From NCBI GenBank assembly GCA_037127475.1, contig CM073762.1, positions 20,862,278 to 20,926,277 of the forward strand: a DNA stretch of 64,000 nt, read 5' to 3'. Position 1 is the first letter of the stretch. Every line of letters begins with the position of its first letter. Below are positions 51,620 through 63,392 of the stretch, piece by piece. Position numbers and translations under genes: made by a program. The stretch comes from Arma custos (taxonomy: Eukaryota; Arthropoda; Insecta; Hemiptera; Pentatomidae). Under the pieces are notes generated by a model. That model searched no databases and was not told the DNA's origin. It worked only from the letters and a program-made list of their open reading frames with translations.

Positions 51620-52893
51620 GGGTTGGCAACTAAGTCATTGCCGATTTCAAATAAGAAGGCAAATTCAGAATTTTTGTTTAAAAATATAACTTTATTCAAT
51701 TAGATATTGCCCGTTCTTGTCGATGACCTTTTTCCATCGTTCTGGCAGCGTAAAAATTCCCCGTTCGTAAAATGTCTGGTCTTTGCTATTAAAAAACTGA
51801 ATTAGGTGTGATCTGACATCATCCGCGTTGTTAAAAATTTTACCATTTAAAGAGTTTTGCATGGAACGAAACAAATGGTAATCCGAAGGCGCAAAGTCAT
51901 GGCTATATGGTGGGTGTGACAAAACATCCCAACCCAGTTCCAATAATTTTTGCCGAGTAACCAAAGATGTGTGGGGCCTTGCGTTATCATGATGGAAAAC
52001 AACACCCTTCCGATTTGATAATACCGGCCGCTTTTCTTCAATTGCATCCTTCAGTTTGTCGAGTTGTTCAACATACACATTTGAATTTATCGTTTGGTTC
52101 TGCGGCATGAGTTCAAAATACAAAATTCCTTTGTGATCCCACCAGACTGACAGTATAATCTTTTTTTGGTGAATATCTGCTTTTTGGGCTGGTTGATCTT
52201 GCTTCACCCACGATCTCTTGCGAGTAACATTGTTATAAACTATCCACTTTTCGTCGCCAGTAACTAGGTTCTTCAGAAATGGATCATTTTCATTGCGTTT
52301 CAGTAGCGAATCACAGATGCTAATCCGTTGCGTCAAATGAGTTTCCTTTAGCTAGTGAGGGATCCATAAATCAAGTTTCTTGGCATAACCAAGGGTTTTT
52401 AATTTTTTTTCAATGCATGTATGCGACACATTGAGCTTCTCTGCAATGTCTCGTGTTGTGCTGTGACGATCTGAATCGATAATGGCCTTGATATGGGTTT
52501 CATCCACTTCGACTGGGCGGCCAGATCGTTGTGCATTTTTCAGTGAAAAATCACCGGAACGAAATCTTTCAAACCAATTTCGACACTGCCTTTCTTTTAA
52601 GGCTTTATCTCCATATACGGCACATAACTTCTTTTGTGCTTGCGATGCGTTCTTGCCTTTTCGGAAGTAATACAATAAAATGTGTCGGAAATGCACGTCC
52701 TGTTCTTCCATTTTTAAATTGGGATAAAAACAAAACTAAAGAACTAATCAAAAAATTTTTTTTACTAATTAAACGTAGAAGTCCATACAGTAAGAAAAAA
52801 ATATAGATTAGATGCTCTGGCCACGTTAACAAAACAAAAGAAAGTGTAGAGTGAATCTATCGACAAAAACGGCAATGACTTAGTTGCCAACCC
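51620..52893 (-). mobile_element. Nearly intact mariner element, 1274 bp
   Basis: Flanked by TA at 51618-51619 and 52894-52895. Both ends carry GGGTTGGCAACTAAGTCATT plus GCCG, a perfect 24-base terminal inverted repeat. Length, TA target and a single transposase gene on the minus strand are as expected for mariner. The perfect ends suggest recent insertion or conservation of the ends. Confidence 0.93.
51692..52711 (-). pseudogene. Mariner transposase with one in-frame stop
   Basis: 340 codons from ATG 52711 to stop 51692, in one frame with a single TAG at 52354-52352. N-terminal helix-turn-helix pair (FRKGKNASQAQKKL, TTRDIAEKLNVS) with RSGRPVEVD between. The WVPHEL linker motif reads WIPH-stop-LKE: the glutamate codon GAG appears as TAG. 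The catalytic core follows with VTGDEKWIVY (first Asp), FHHDNARPHTS (second Asp) and APSDYHLF (third Asp); 34 residues separate the last two, the DD34D spacing of mariner. End is PERWKKVIDKNGQYLIE. Normal mariner proteins are about 345 residues, so length is full. The stop should give a DNA-binding half without catalysis. Subfamily by memory resembles mellifera/mauritiana types; not certain. Confidence 0.92.
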
Positions 52894-53094
52894 TATATAT
52901 TAAGGGGAAAGCAAGATATCTGATGGAAAGAGTATACTTGGTTTTTTGAAAACTTTTTATTTTATTTATTTTTTTGCTGCACTTGGTAGGTAAGTAAATA
53001 GATTAATTAATACCTATGGCAAGTAGAAAAACTACCCTTGTACGTAGAGAAACGCTACACGAGGGTGTAGTACTCGAATAACAAATTCAACTTA

Positions 53095-53585
53095 AAAGGT
53101 CCCGAGGCCATTTTCTTTTCAGTCACCTCGGAGGATTATCGAAATTTTAAGATATCTGAAACTCTTGAAATAGTGGGTTCAAGTCGGAGTAAAATTTGTC
53201 ATGAAAGGACGGACATCGGGTTCGGGTCAAGCAGAGTCGGCTCTAGTCCATGTCGCGCCGTGAGCAATGGTGACCTAAGCGCCTTCCGGGTGTTAAAAAA
53301 ACGGCAAATCCTCTAAGGAGGTGAATGTGCCCATGAAACGAAACCAATTTTGGGACCTGGAGACAAATCAGTAACAAATGGGACATTGATGTTATTATGG
53401 ATGATTTCATTCTTAACAAAGTAAGCAGCATTGATGATTTTACGATGTATTTTGGATTGTAAAGATTGGACATGAGAGGAATGGCTTAGTGGAGCCCCAA
53501 GTTCTACTCCGTGAGGCCGAATAGGCCTTATTGTTATGTTTATGAGTCTTTTGTAATTGATCGGCACCTTAGAGCGTTTTTATAA
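53095..53585 (-). mobile_element. Jockey-type LINE relic, 3' end with inserted segment
   Basis: Minus strand shows VPINYKRLINITIRPIRPHG then VQSLQSKIHRKIINAAYFV and INVPFVTDLS, matching 25561-26166, with several lost bases. A segment of about 130 bases (about 53232-53363) with no counterpart in other copies interrupts it. The C-terminal part resumes to about 53095. Confidence 0.65.
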
Positions 53586-53644
53586 TAAGTATTGTAGCCT
53601 TATTAAACGGCTTATAAATTCTTCATTCATTAATAATCTATAAT

Positions 53645-53770
53645 GCTAGCATATAAATGAACACCTACACCTCCCTGACAAGGGGACAAATTAGTCGCCC
53701 CAGTTGTACAGAGGTTTCACCACCTAGAATTCATTGTGAAGAACCTTTATTGAATTCAATAATGTTGAGA
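53645..53770 (+). mobile_element. SINE-C body fragment (weak)
   Basis: CCTCCCTGACAAGGGGACAA ATTAGTCGCC and GTTGTACAGAGGTTTCACC resemble the SINE-C body only loosely. Confidence 0.25.
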
Positions 53771-54639
53771 AATAGAAGACATGATCCCTAACCTCGTTCT
53801 AACACTGGCATTAGTATTGGTCGGCAGGAGTCCTCACTTAGCTGATATTATGCAAGCCCACTGTCTGGCTTCGATCCAATAATTCCAACATTGCCGAAAA
53901 CTACTGTAGAATATTAAGGCCGAGAAAGTTTCTTTATTTTTCTAAAAAAAAAAAAAACAGTCCCGAATTTCGAAGGTTACACAATGCGGAATCGCTTGAC
54001 CTGCCTTATTGAAAGTAATTCTGAGGTTGTTACGTAATATTATAAACTAGTTGGCATAATAGAATGATTAGCATTGAGTATTCAGTTACTAAAGTGTACA
54101 ATTCTTATTTCTAAAGTGAATCTTTGATTTAGTTCACTTCGTTAGTTAGACAACGCATATTTTACCGTGTTACCGCTTTAGGAGTGGGAGATGTGTAGTA
54201 GAAAAGAGAGAAAGAATACTTAATTTTGTTAATTTCTCTTAGTTTGTTTATTTTATGAACAGTAATATGGCTTACTAAATTAAAAAAGGCTCATCCAGCC
54301 TTTGTAAAGTGTGTACCTTGTACCTGTAAAGTTAGCAAATGACTCACACCAATTTGAATATATGAATGGATCAAGAATCTATTTATAATAGCTAAAATAT
54401 TATACAGCTTTTATATAAATAACTAAGTTTATTTATTTTCCCAGGACTTTCTTCCAAGTCAACGGGGGCAGATCGGATGTTGTCCTGAGGTAAAAGAGAA
54501 TACTAATCACTCAGTAGAAGGAAGCGTGAACAGGAAATGGTGGACAGCTTTTACGATGAGTCACCTGCGCTACTAGGGTGCATCTCCATCATTCAACTAC
54601 GATAGTTTAATTATTAATTGGGTTTAATAATTAATAAAG

Positions 54640-54945
54640 CAACGGGGTAGCTCAGTGTGTAGAGCGCTAAGTTGCTGAACTGAAGACACAGTGTTCAAAT
54701 CCGGATATGACAGATAATTTATTTAATTTTTAATAATCTTAGCTATATGTCGACTCTCTAGGATCTGCAGAGCCTCCTTGGGTTCATCCAGCCTTTAAAA
54801 AATAGTTACCCTTAATTGTGAAAAAACCCCAGTTTGAAAGTGATCTTGACAAAATCGCCTCTCTCCAAAAACATTCGCTTAAAAAGGGTACAATCTCTAG
54901 CATTCATTGAGCCTAATACTCTTCAAGGGTAGTACAGATTTTTTG
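54640..54945 (+). mobile_element. SINE-C, full copy with best tRNA-like head
   Basis: Head GGGGTAGCTCAGTGTGTAGA GCGCTAAGTTGCTG contains the A box, and GTGTTCAAATCC the B box. A linker with AATTTATTTAATTTTT follows, then GGATCTGCAGAGCCTCC TTGGGTTCATCCAGCC and further body to ACTCTTCAAGGGTAGTACAG. I used it as reference for the family. Confidence 0.78.
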
Positions 54946-55031
54946 AAACTAGTAATTAATTATCCAATAGGGTAGAGTACGTCAGTACGTAGGCAACTCA
55001 TATTTATTTGCTAATTTCGATAAAGTATGTA

Positions 55032-55055
55032 TTTTTTTTTTTTTTTTTTTTTTTT
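55032..55055. repeat. Poly-T tract, 24 bases
   Basis: Uninterrupted T run. It may be the A tail of a minus-strand retroposon to its right (55056-55190), which I cannot assign. Confidence 0.9.
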
Positions 55056-55224
55056 ATGGCATTGGATTCTTTCATTCATCCATACAGCCAGCTATGTATT
55101 ATTATTTAGTGCGCTGTTTATTTAGATGCCAACAGCACGTATGCCAACAGTATTGGGCAGTTCAGCCCAGTACCAACTGATAAAGTATGTATTACATAAT
55201 TATATATTTATATTATCGATTAAA

Positions 55225-55345
55225 GGCGATAATCGACTCTGAGGGATTTGTAGATTCTTCTAAGGTTCTCCCAACCAGCCTAAATAAACCTCTGCACAAC
55301 CGTAGCCTCGGAAACAGTAGTACCTTTACTAATTATTGAACCCCA
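55225..55345 (+). mobile_element. SINE-C body fragment
   Basis: CTCTGAGGGATTTGTAGATT CTTC, CCCAACCAGCC and CAACCGTAGCCTCGGAAACA GTAG match the family body in order. Confidence 0.5.
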
Positions 55346-55968
55346 ATATCATTAATGTATTGGATTGTATTTTTTTTTAATTCAATTTAGAAGAAAAATA
55401 ACAGATTAATTTTATTGAAAAAAGTTATATGTTAAAGGCATACATTTCTCAATTCTGTGTAAATTAAGAGGTGTAGGTGTCTATGAGGGAAAGTTGTTCG
55501 AGACTTATACCAACTAATCTCTTGCATCACACTTCATTTATAGTTTCCATTTACATAATTATTTCAGTTCAATAATCCAGCATACATTGAAATCTAGCAG
55601 GCACTGTATACAGCAGGGGCAATTATTGAGGAAGCAGCGGGATAATTAGCAGCTGTAATTTCTTCACACGAACACGTGTTACTTTCTGTCAGTAATTATT
55701 TCCTCCTTTCTCCCTAATGCAAGATCACAATATGTTTCGAAGAATGCCTTGACTAATTGAATGTAACCTTGTTAATTAATATACATATTTGCTTAACATG
55801 AGATAGTTTGAAGGCTTGGAACTGTACTAAAGGCTGCTGGTCATTCGACCAGAGATCTGAAGCATTTGCTCAACCCAGAATGAAGGAATATTATCATTTT
55901 ACTTGTTAAGGTTATATTAAGCGTTTTAAAAAAAAATCAAAATGATTAAATTGTCAAAGCTTCTATAC

Positions 55969-56175
55969 ATATTATAAAACAAAGTCCTCGGCCGCGTTTG
56001 TTCGCGGTAAACTCAATAACTACTGGACGGATTTTCATGTGGTTTTCACCGATAGATAGAGTTATTCACCAGGAAGGTTCAGGTATATAATTTGTTGATG
56101 TTTTGTGTAAATTGGTTGGGATATCGAAGGGTTTCACCGAAGACGCTGCCTAATCCCGTGCAATTATCTACCGTG
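55969..56175 (+). mobile_element. Helitron-like 5' fragment (tentative)
   Basis: Starts TCTATACATATTATAAAACA, similar in layout to the TCCTACTAATATTATAAA Helitron start, then GTTCGCGGTAAACTC and CTACTGGACGGATTTTCATG, echoing the AACTACTGAACGGATTTGG block of the other family. No CTRR end seen. Confidence 0.4.
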
Positions 56176-56394
56176 CAAGATAATAAATTCGTATATAAAG
56201 AAATATTTGTTTTTGTTTTTATTTTTATAATTTCTATATAATAAAGTACATTAGCTGGGATGGGAAGAAAGAAAATCAAGACTCCCAAAGAAGCCTAACC
56301 AAAACAAGCTAGTAAGCTTCTAAACCGAACTATAAAAAAAACTTTATTAATTATTATAATGCAATTGGGAAAAACCACAATGCAAAGCCTTATG

Positions 56395-56475
56395 TTTCAA
56401 ATTTCTCCAGTAATACACCCACTTACCGGTCGACGTTTCGCCTATTCAGGCATTATCAAGACACAAAAACAAAAA
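56395..56475 (-). mobile_element. Penelope-like terminal motif with hammerhead-like core (tentative)
   Basis: Minus strand: TTGATAATGCCTGAATAGGC followed by GAAACGTCGACCGG. GCC and GGC can pair across TGAATA, with the CTGATGA box changed to TTGATAA and the GAAAC box intact. Confidence 0.42.
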
Positions 56476-56879
56476 AAATGTGAATCACATCTCGAAGAAA
56501 AAGGTGCAATATATCCCAACGATCAACAGGCTCCAAACATGAGACAGCACCCCACCACCAAGACGTTAAACATACAATGAGTAGTGGTTTTAGAAAAACA
56601 AACATTTTAAAATCTGTGAATTTCTTGATTTTCTTAGTGTCATCAAGAAGGATGTTGCTGGGAAATACAGAAAAATCAGTTTGAAAATTTAATAATCTTT
56701 TTTTTAGTTCTACAAGTTAATGTATGTTATGGCATGTTTGTATAAATATTTCTAGTATTTTCACTAAACAGAATCGGTTAACCGATTACTAGAAACAAAA
56801 CTTAGTTATTAGACGTGATAATAGACTTTGAATCAAATGATAAATGTCTACAGCCAGAGTGATTAAGTGGTAAAGTAGA

Positions 56880-57130
56880 ATTTTTTACGAAGTGAGTTTC
56901 TTGTGTTTAGAGAAGCTTTATCGTGTTATTTTCGTAATGAATAAGTGTCTAATTGGCTTGTTATGGATTTTAAGGGTATTGGCTTGAAATGGAATTACTG
57001 CATATATTACAACTCCATTGAAAGCCAAAAACTACGAGAATGATACGATTCCACTTCCCTCGATACAGTCAAATGTATCTGGACAAAATTCGACTTAACC
57101 ACTTTACCGGGGCTGCAGATATAAATAAAA
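56880..57130 (+). repeat. Interspersed repeat with internal hairpin, copy 2
   Basis: Second copy of the element at 12070-12330. The hairpin arms are TTGAAATGGAATT (56984-56996) and AACTCCATTGAAA (57011-57023), less perfect than in copy 1. CCCTCGATACAGTCAAATG and GACAAAATTCGACTTAACC continue the match. Confidence 0.55.
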
Positions 57131-57134
57131 CATA

Positions 57135-57935
57135 CGTAAAAAGAAAACATTTGATTAACATTCCTTTTTCCGCTCTTGAATATTTTATACAGCCACTTAC
57201 AAAAATAATGACAGTCATCTTATAATAAACACGTGTTTACGTATGTGTATGCATGTATGTATAAATAAATAAACTATAATAAGACAGATACCAGATAAAA
57301 CGCTATCTTGGGGGAGAAATCAGGAGAAGTCTGTCCTTGACTAATAAAGACGAATAAGGTTTGAACTTTCGATTCACGTATCCGACGGGATATTTTGTTA
57401 AGTCATAAGAGCTGCGAAAAAATTAATTTTAGGCAAGGAATTAAAGCAGGAAAAAAAATCCCACAAGAAAGTAATTATTTCTCCAAGGGCAGGGACAGTC
57501 TTATTACCATCCACAAAGGCTCATTTGAATAGGCTGCTTCGAGCCGAGCATAATAGAGTACAAAAAAATTGAAACAATGGATGCCAATAAAAAAAAGTTA
57601 TAATTTTTTTTCTGAGTGAAGATAAAAAGAACAATGTCATACTCACTAAAAATGGGTTTGGAACTGTGTTTAAAAAGAGGAAAGAATGCAAGATTTAGTT
57701 TGCCGTTTCTTTGAAAAGATACGAAGACACTCCTGAGAAGAACTGATGCACAAAAACTAAGCAAGATAATTTTAGACAGCCTAATGCTTCTGCCATATAA
57801 ATTTTTGGCTGATAAGAAAATATCACTCATAAGATATAGGATTTCGATCTTACTTAGAACCAGTGTTCAGTTATAAACTACATTAGAAAATTCTAAAATA
57901 AATAGCAATTATAACCGGTAATAACATTTAATCAC
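57135..57935. other. Unassigned intergenic sequence
   Basis: AT-rich. A 108-codon minus-strand frame (57504-57830) has hydrophobic stretches but no motif and sits in biased sequence. Confidence 0.35.
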
Positions 57936-57939
57936 TGTG

Positions 57940-58055
57940 CATTATTCTGTGAGGTACTCGATAAAGATTCCTAATTTTACCAGGCAATAATAAAGGACTC
58001 CCACAGTACCATTGCCTTATTAATCATACAAGCGTAAAGTGACATTAAAGGGATG
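57940..58055 (+). mobile_element. SINE-B, 3' body fragment
   Basis: GAGGTACTCGATAAAGATTC CTAATTTTACC, GGACTCCCACAGTACCATTG and AGCGTAAAGTGACATTAAA follow the 3' half of 18970-19256. Confidence 0.5.
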
Positions 58056-58199
58056 AACAGCAAACGCAATATTATAAATTACTAAAAAATGGAAGAAAGA
58101 AAAATTGAATTCTCGCAAAGAATGAAAACCTGGGGGTATAAGAAGAAAAAGACTTATTTAGCGTCTTCCACTTTGGCAGCTTTACGGCTAATAATAATA

Positions 58200-58918
58200 A
58201 TAAATTACAACTTTATAACTATTATTTATGTGTGACTCTTATTTGTTATCATGCACTTCGGCTTAAAAAGAGCCATTGTGCTTGAGTCCTAAAAGATCCC
58301 TAACCTAGATCTTTTGAGAAATTTTAGGTAGTCTTTGAATCTCAGTTCTTGAAGTTCCTTGTGCCCTCCAGAGCAAGGTCAAATGTCCTCTTTCGACTTA
58401 GTGCTTTACATTCAAAGAGAACGTGCCAGGGAGTTTCGTCCTCCTCTGTGCACCATCTGCACCGAGGGTCTTGTTGAATGCCCAAGCGATGCATATGTTT
58501 CCTGCGTTTACAGTGCCCAGTGATGGTTTCAACCATGCTTTTGAGGTCGGTTCTCGACATACGAGCGTCTTCTTTCTTGATTTCCTCAGCAAGACTGTCA
58601 TTGGGGTCCTTTATAAATAGTTTATTATACCTTATCTTGGCTCTATCACAACGCGATTTTATCTTCCTCTTGGCTAGTTTGTTAATTGTATCCTTATCCA
58701 GGGGAAGAGGTACCCCTCATCATGGTTCTGGTCCTATCAGAGCAATTTCTGCTCCTTTCCTGGTCAATTTGTCGGGCCTTTCATTTCCTGGTATATTACT
58801 GTGCCCAGGGATCCAAAATATTTTAACTCTGTTATGTACAGCTAGTTCATCAAGTCTTATACAACATTCCTCCACTAGTCTGGATTTTGTGGGTGTTGTG
58901 CCCAGAGCTAAGTAATAG
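58200..58918 (-). mobile_element. LINE 3' end with RNase H domain (I/LOA/R1-like)
   Basis: Minus strand from 58918: DYYLALGTTPTKSRLVEECC, then VKIFWIPGHSNIPGNERPDK LTRKGAE, the RNase H signature block (W-x-P-G-H...G-N-E-x-x-D). After two adjacent stops (TGATGA near 58715) the same frame goes on with CDRAKIRYNKLF and HCKRRKHMHRLGIQQDPRCR, then WCTEEDETPWHVLFECKALS, a Cys/His cluster typical of the far C-terminus, ending 58342. RNase H-bearing LINEs belong to I, LOA or R1-related clades, distinct from the Jockey copies here. 5'-truncated and disabled. Confidence 0.75.
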
Positions 58919-59049
58919 TCCGTGCCCCGGCAACCTCTACTTTATAACTATACTTACTCTTGAACAGATTTGAAAATTTGGTTTTAAGATCGGAGGCTCG
59001 TTCAGCCCACAAGTAGATTTTAAAAAATCTGTTTACTTCCTATCTGTTA

Positions 59050-59262
59050 ATGGTCACTAGTTAATAGATGGACCCTGTGCGAATTATAGACCCTTTTGGG
59101 GGTCCTCCAGCCCTATACAGTGGGTACTCACAAGTTTAAGGGGAAAAAACATAGCGATGGAGGGATACCTGCTTGCACAACTGTCGTCCTAGAAATAGTA
59201 AAGAATCTACAATGAACTGAACCCAAGACGCTTCAAGGGCGGCAGTGGTACAGTTTTTGTTG
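59050..59262 (+). mobile_element. SINE-C, body copy
   Basis: GTTAATGGTCACTAGTTAAT, TAGACCCTTTTGGGGGTCC, CACAACTGTCGTCCTAGAAA TAG and GCTTCAAGGGCGGCAGTGG match the family body to its end. Confidence 0.6.
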
Positions 59263-60061
59263 CCTTCTTTCCACAGTTTTTTTTAAACAAAACTACATTA
59301 CGACTATAAGTAACATATATTTCTAATTCTACTTATTACAGATGATATGGAAAAACATGAGATTATTCAAAATTATTATTCCAAAACTAACTACATTCCT
59401 AATGAATCGGTGCGAGACATTTGAAAAGACACATTAAGAGTGCGAATAGCCTTTAATTTTCCCACTTCCTGGAGGAAGCAGACCGTAGCAGATCATTTTC
59501 CGCACAGCAGCGTTCTGTGACAGTTATATAAGATCCCTCAAGATGGAGGTACCTGAAGGTCATCAGGAGTACTAAGTGTACCTTAGCGATGATGGTAGTA
59601 ATGGTAGCATTACTACAAAAGTAGTAATTAGCGGAGTTAGCGGATCCGGGCCATCTTGGCAGAGTGCACTAACAATAACAAGCCTTATCGTATCTAGAGG
59701 AACAATGGAGGTTGTAGTTACGACAACGGTGGATAATAGCAGAGCTACGTCTTCACAGAGCAGGATGAAGATTAGTCTTCAGGGTTAATAGTTAACATGA
59801 AAGATCCATAATGCTTACCTGTGGTTAGAGGTTAACCAGAGAGTAAGAATTATTTTTGTAATCGCTGGATGAGTATTTATAAATATTATCAATTGCGTCC
59901 GAATAATGCTCTCCGAGATCTGGAAAAACTGTAAAATGTAATCAACAGATGAAACTACCATTACTTTGATCATTTAAAAACAGTAAAGAAAACACCATAA
60001 TTTTATAAGAAAACTTTAACCTGAAGACATTTCTAGATAGATAAGAAAAAGGTAATTAAAA

Positions 60062-60240
60062 AAACCTGTACTACTACAATCCATAAAGGGTCTCGGATTC
60101 TGTACAGGTTAGAGACTGTACTGTTTCTAGGACGACGTTTGTGTAGGGAGGAGATATGTAACAGATCATACTCAACCGTCAATTGAGGGTACACATAGAG
60201 TATCTTAAGATCCATCAGGCTATTTATGGCGGAAATAAGG
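60062..60240 (-). mobile_element. SINE-C, minus-strand copy
   Basis: Plus strand reads TACTACTACAATCCATAAAG, GTTTCTAGGACGACGTTTGT and CTCAACCGTCAATTGAGGG, the reverse of the family body. A few hundred bases from another copy of the same orientation. Confidence 0.6.
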
Positions 60241-60409
60241 TGAAAAATGTATCTGCCACAGCCGTTTTTAAACCCGGAACCTTATCAGGAACTCAGTACT
60301 CAAAAAACTTATGATAATATTTGAAAAACTCCAAGACATTTTTTTTTCTTAAATTCCTGTACCTCATGAAATCATAAGAGTCTGCATATGGTTAGGACTA
60401 TACTTATTC

Positions 60410-60640
60410 TAAGCCAAGGTTGTGCAAGATGGTGGTTTGGCCAAGATCAAACTCAAACTCCCGGTTTTTCCCACAATTATATGGTAGAGGCAGGGTGAGC
60501 TCCAAGATGGTCTACAGATTCAACAGGGTCAATGACTGTTGAGATTAAATAGTTGTCTTCATAGACGGTCTCGAACTCAGAATCTAAGAGCTTAATAACA
60601 CAAAACACTGTTCTACCTTTACACACCGATAGATAGATAT
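60410..60640 (-). mobile_element. SINE-C, second minus-strand copy
   Basis: AAGGTTGTGCAAGATGGTGG, CAAACTCCCGGTTTTTCCC, GGGTGAGCTCCAAGATGG and CAACAGGGTCAATGACTGTT are antisense to the body. The 127-codon frame that crosses this copy (60860-60477) is incidental. Confidence 0.6.
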
Positions 60641-61532
60641 ATATATAACTGGAACATTTTAATGCCAAGAATAAAAGAAAGAAAATATATCGAGACAGAG
60701 CTCGGTAGCTGTTACATTTCCGCCCACTCCCTTGACATTTGTTGCCTCTAAGGACTCCCTTCCTAAAGCGAAATGTCAAAGAGTGATAGAAATTCGCTAT
60801 ATATCTCAATGTTACGAAACCGACTGGGTGGGCCAAACGACTTGCTTTCGAAAGGTCCATTCACTTCAATACGAACCAACACATCATCGTTCTTAACAAC
60901 CTCAACAATAAATAATGCCGACCCATTTTGTGGTGATCAACCATTCCGAGAAAACAGTAATCACGGAAACTTTAAAAGTCATTATTTGATGAAAGGTTTA
61001 AAATAAATTGGCACGTATCTTCTTCACCAATTATTGTGAAAACCAATTTATTTATTTTAAAAAATATATACACCTTAGTGGTATTTAATAACCTGTAAAG
61101 GGAACATCAATGTTTTTTAACAAAATACATACAAACATATATGTGTGTATATAAGCTATCAGTGTATATACTCGCAGCAAATGTTTAACCTTCATTACAT
61201 CATCATGTGTTTTTCCGATCTGTTGTACACTTTAGTTCTTAATAAAACATTTTGACCAATTAGAATTGAATTTGAAGGAACTTCCTACTTCTTCAGCTTC
61301 AAATTTAGGTAGCAGAGAAATAAGGTTGCCGTATCGACCGAGTTCAGAATTATATTAATATCAATAGAACAACACACTTTTATTTTACTAAAATTTTTAT
61401 TTTACAACTTTTACATGATATTTTGCTTTATAAAGTAATGAAGGTTATACATTCGCTAACGTTGCGAGTCTATACACTGATAGGTGAGGTACGGTGTATC
61501 CCTGCGTCAGCAACTCAGTACTACAATATAAA

Positions 61533-61534
<2 letters not shown>

Positions 61535-61565
<31 letters not shown>
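61535..61565. repeat. (TA)n microsatellite, about 31 bp
   Basis: Alternating TA ending in TATTTC. Confidence 0.95.
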
Positions 61566-61567
<2 letters not shown>

Positions 61568-61994
61568 CAACAACATTTCCAATATGGAAGACCTTACATC
61601 TTATTAAAAATTAATACACTTAGTTTTTGAGCAAGACATTTTTGCCCTTTCACAATTTTAAAATACCACTTCACTATGTATTTACGCCTGCATGATCAGC
61701 TGATAATTTCTTTAATTTGGATAATATTATTTAATATTCTTCTTGTTAAGGCACCGTCTTCGTCTTAAAGACTGGCTATCATCAACATTTTGTGCATCTT
61801 ATTGACTGCTGCTCTAAAGAAAAGTTTTGACGAACAGTTAAAGCATACCTTCAGATTGCGGAGCCACGACATTCTTCTTCTTCCTACACTTCGCTTTCTA
61901 TGATTTTTCCCTACGTGACTACTTTCAAAATTTGAAATACCCCCTCTCATAAGATAGTCTAACTATTTTGGTTTCCTGATTTTTATTTCAATAT

Positions 61995-62160
61995 TTAATT
62001 ATTTTTATTTTGAATAGAAAAGATATGCCCAGAGCCGGTGTTTCCGCCATGGTGCTCTACCCATTGAGCTATCCTGGTTTCGTATCTCGATCGGACAAAT
62101 CCATTCTCTTCACTGATCCCACATCGATTGATTTGTGGTCGAAACGTTGCAAAGGTGAAT
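61995..62160 (-). mobile_element. SINE-A-like element with tRNA-like core
   Basis: The ATTTTTATTTTGAATAGAAA AGATA flank leads into a minus-strand core reading CCAGGATAGCTCAATGGGTA GAGCACC, a clear A box region. The B box is poor. Beyond it a GGTCGAAACGTTGC stretch resembles the Penelope-like motif noted elsewhere. Confidence 0.5.
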
Positions 62161-62977
62161 ATGTTAATTTATGTACGAAATGGATATAACAAAACTATAA
62201 TTTAAATAAAACGAGTAAGAAGCATATTACCACAAGATATATATATGTGTATAAAATAAAATAATCGGAGTAGTCATAGAAAATAGTACGCCCTTGAACC
62301 TTCTGACTGCCCTTGAAGGTATCTCCGCGCTCAAGAGGGAGGGAGGTTTGCATTCCTGAGCGCCAAACGTTTTTTGTGAGGCCTGTGAGTATGTGAATAG
62401 CTGCTGGGGAACAAACAGTCTTCCTGCAGATTATTCTAGGATTTATTTAAACTTTATATAATGATTTATTAAAATCTATTAATTTGTTAACAATAAAATT
62501 AATAAATATGTGGTAACACGTATAAATTATATGGTGGAGAAAATTCAAGAATCCAAATGTTTACTAAACAATACTTAGTGATAATTGTACTGCAGTACCT
62601 CTTCACATTTGACAGATACCAAAAAAACAAAAAAGTACAAGCTTCATATATACATTACACGTCACCAGAACAATTTATTTGTGATCGTGAAAGTTTTCAA
62701 AACATTTTTGTAACATGGCGTTAAAAAGTCGTTTCCTTTACTTTCTTTTATATTTTCCTAAAAAAAAGAGACATTAGTTGCTACCGAGATTGGGAAAGTT
62801 TCTAGCGTTGGTCATTACGCTAAGTGGTCCGAAGGGAACTATGGAACTTTGTTTTGGAACTCTCTTGCCCAATTCGTCGGCAATACTCAGAATATTGGTC
62901 TCATTGGACAACATGAATGTAGTGCACGAGTTTCGTATACTATTATTTATTTGAGTATAACTTATTATCAAGGAAAA

Positions 62978-63056
62978 TGGTGTAGCTCAGGGGAAAGAAC
63001 ACTGAATTACCGAGCTGTAGGTTCTGGGTTCGAGATCGACAGAGGCAGATAAATTA
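62978..63056 (+). mobile_element. tRNA-like SINE head
   Basis: GGTGTAGCTCAGGGGAAAGA with ACTGAATTACCGAGC and GGGTTCGAGATCGAC gives A and B boxes about 40 bases apart, followed by AGATAAATTATTTATCC as in SINE-C. No body follows. Confidence 0.5.
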
Positions 63057-63392
63057 TTTATCCTATTATCATTCGTGGTTTCCATCAAAATAACCTGTTG
63101 TCGGTACTGTGATTCAAAGATTTATAGTGTAATATTTTATGACTACGCGGAGATTGAATGAATGAACTTAATCACACAGCCTTGAAATGAGACAATCATA
63201 ATATGAAATCGAAAAAAATAATGGAGGGAACAAAGAAGTATCAGAAAAGCGTAGGTGGAAAACAGTGGCGCCAAATGAAGCCTACACAAACTGGAAGCTA
63301 TGGAAAATAGTAATAAATCATGTTTATACTAGACCTCGAATATATTTTTCAATTTATTTATGAAAAAAATTATAATAATTTATAATTAATGA

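Noticed and set aside
52482..52832. Reading frames overlapping the mariner N-terminus
   Set aside because: Shadows of the transposase frame on the other strand or in other phases.
58478..58915. 145-codon plus-strand reading frame
   Set aside because: It is antisense to the RNase H-bearing LINE, whose minus-strand motifs are clear.
59576..59788. 70-codon Ser/Thr-rich plus-strand frame
   Set aside because: Composition comes from a GTAGTAATGG-type simple-sequence patch; no start context or homology.
60477..60860. 127-codon minus-strand reading frame
   Set aside because: It runs through a SINE-C copy and a TATATA stretch; no domain and no splice or start support.
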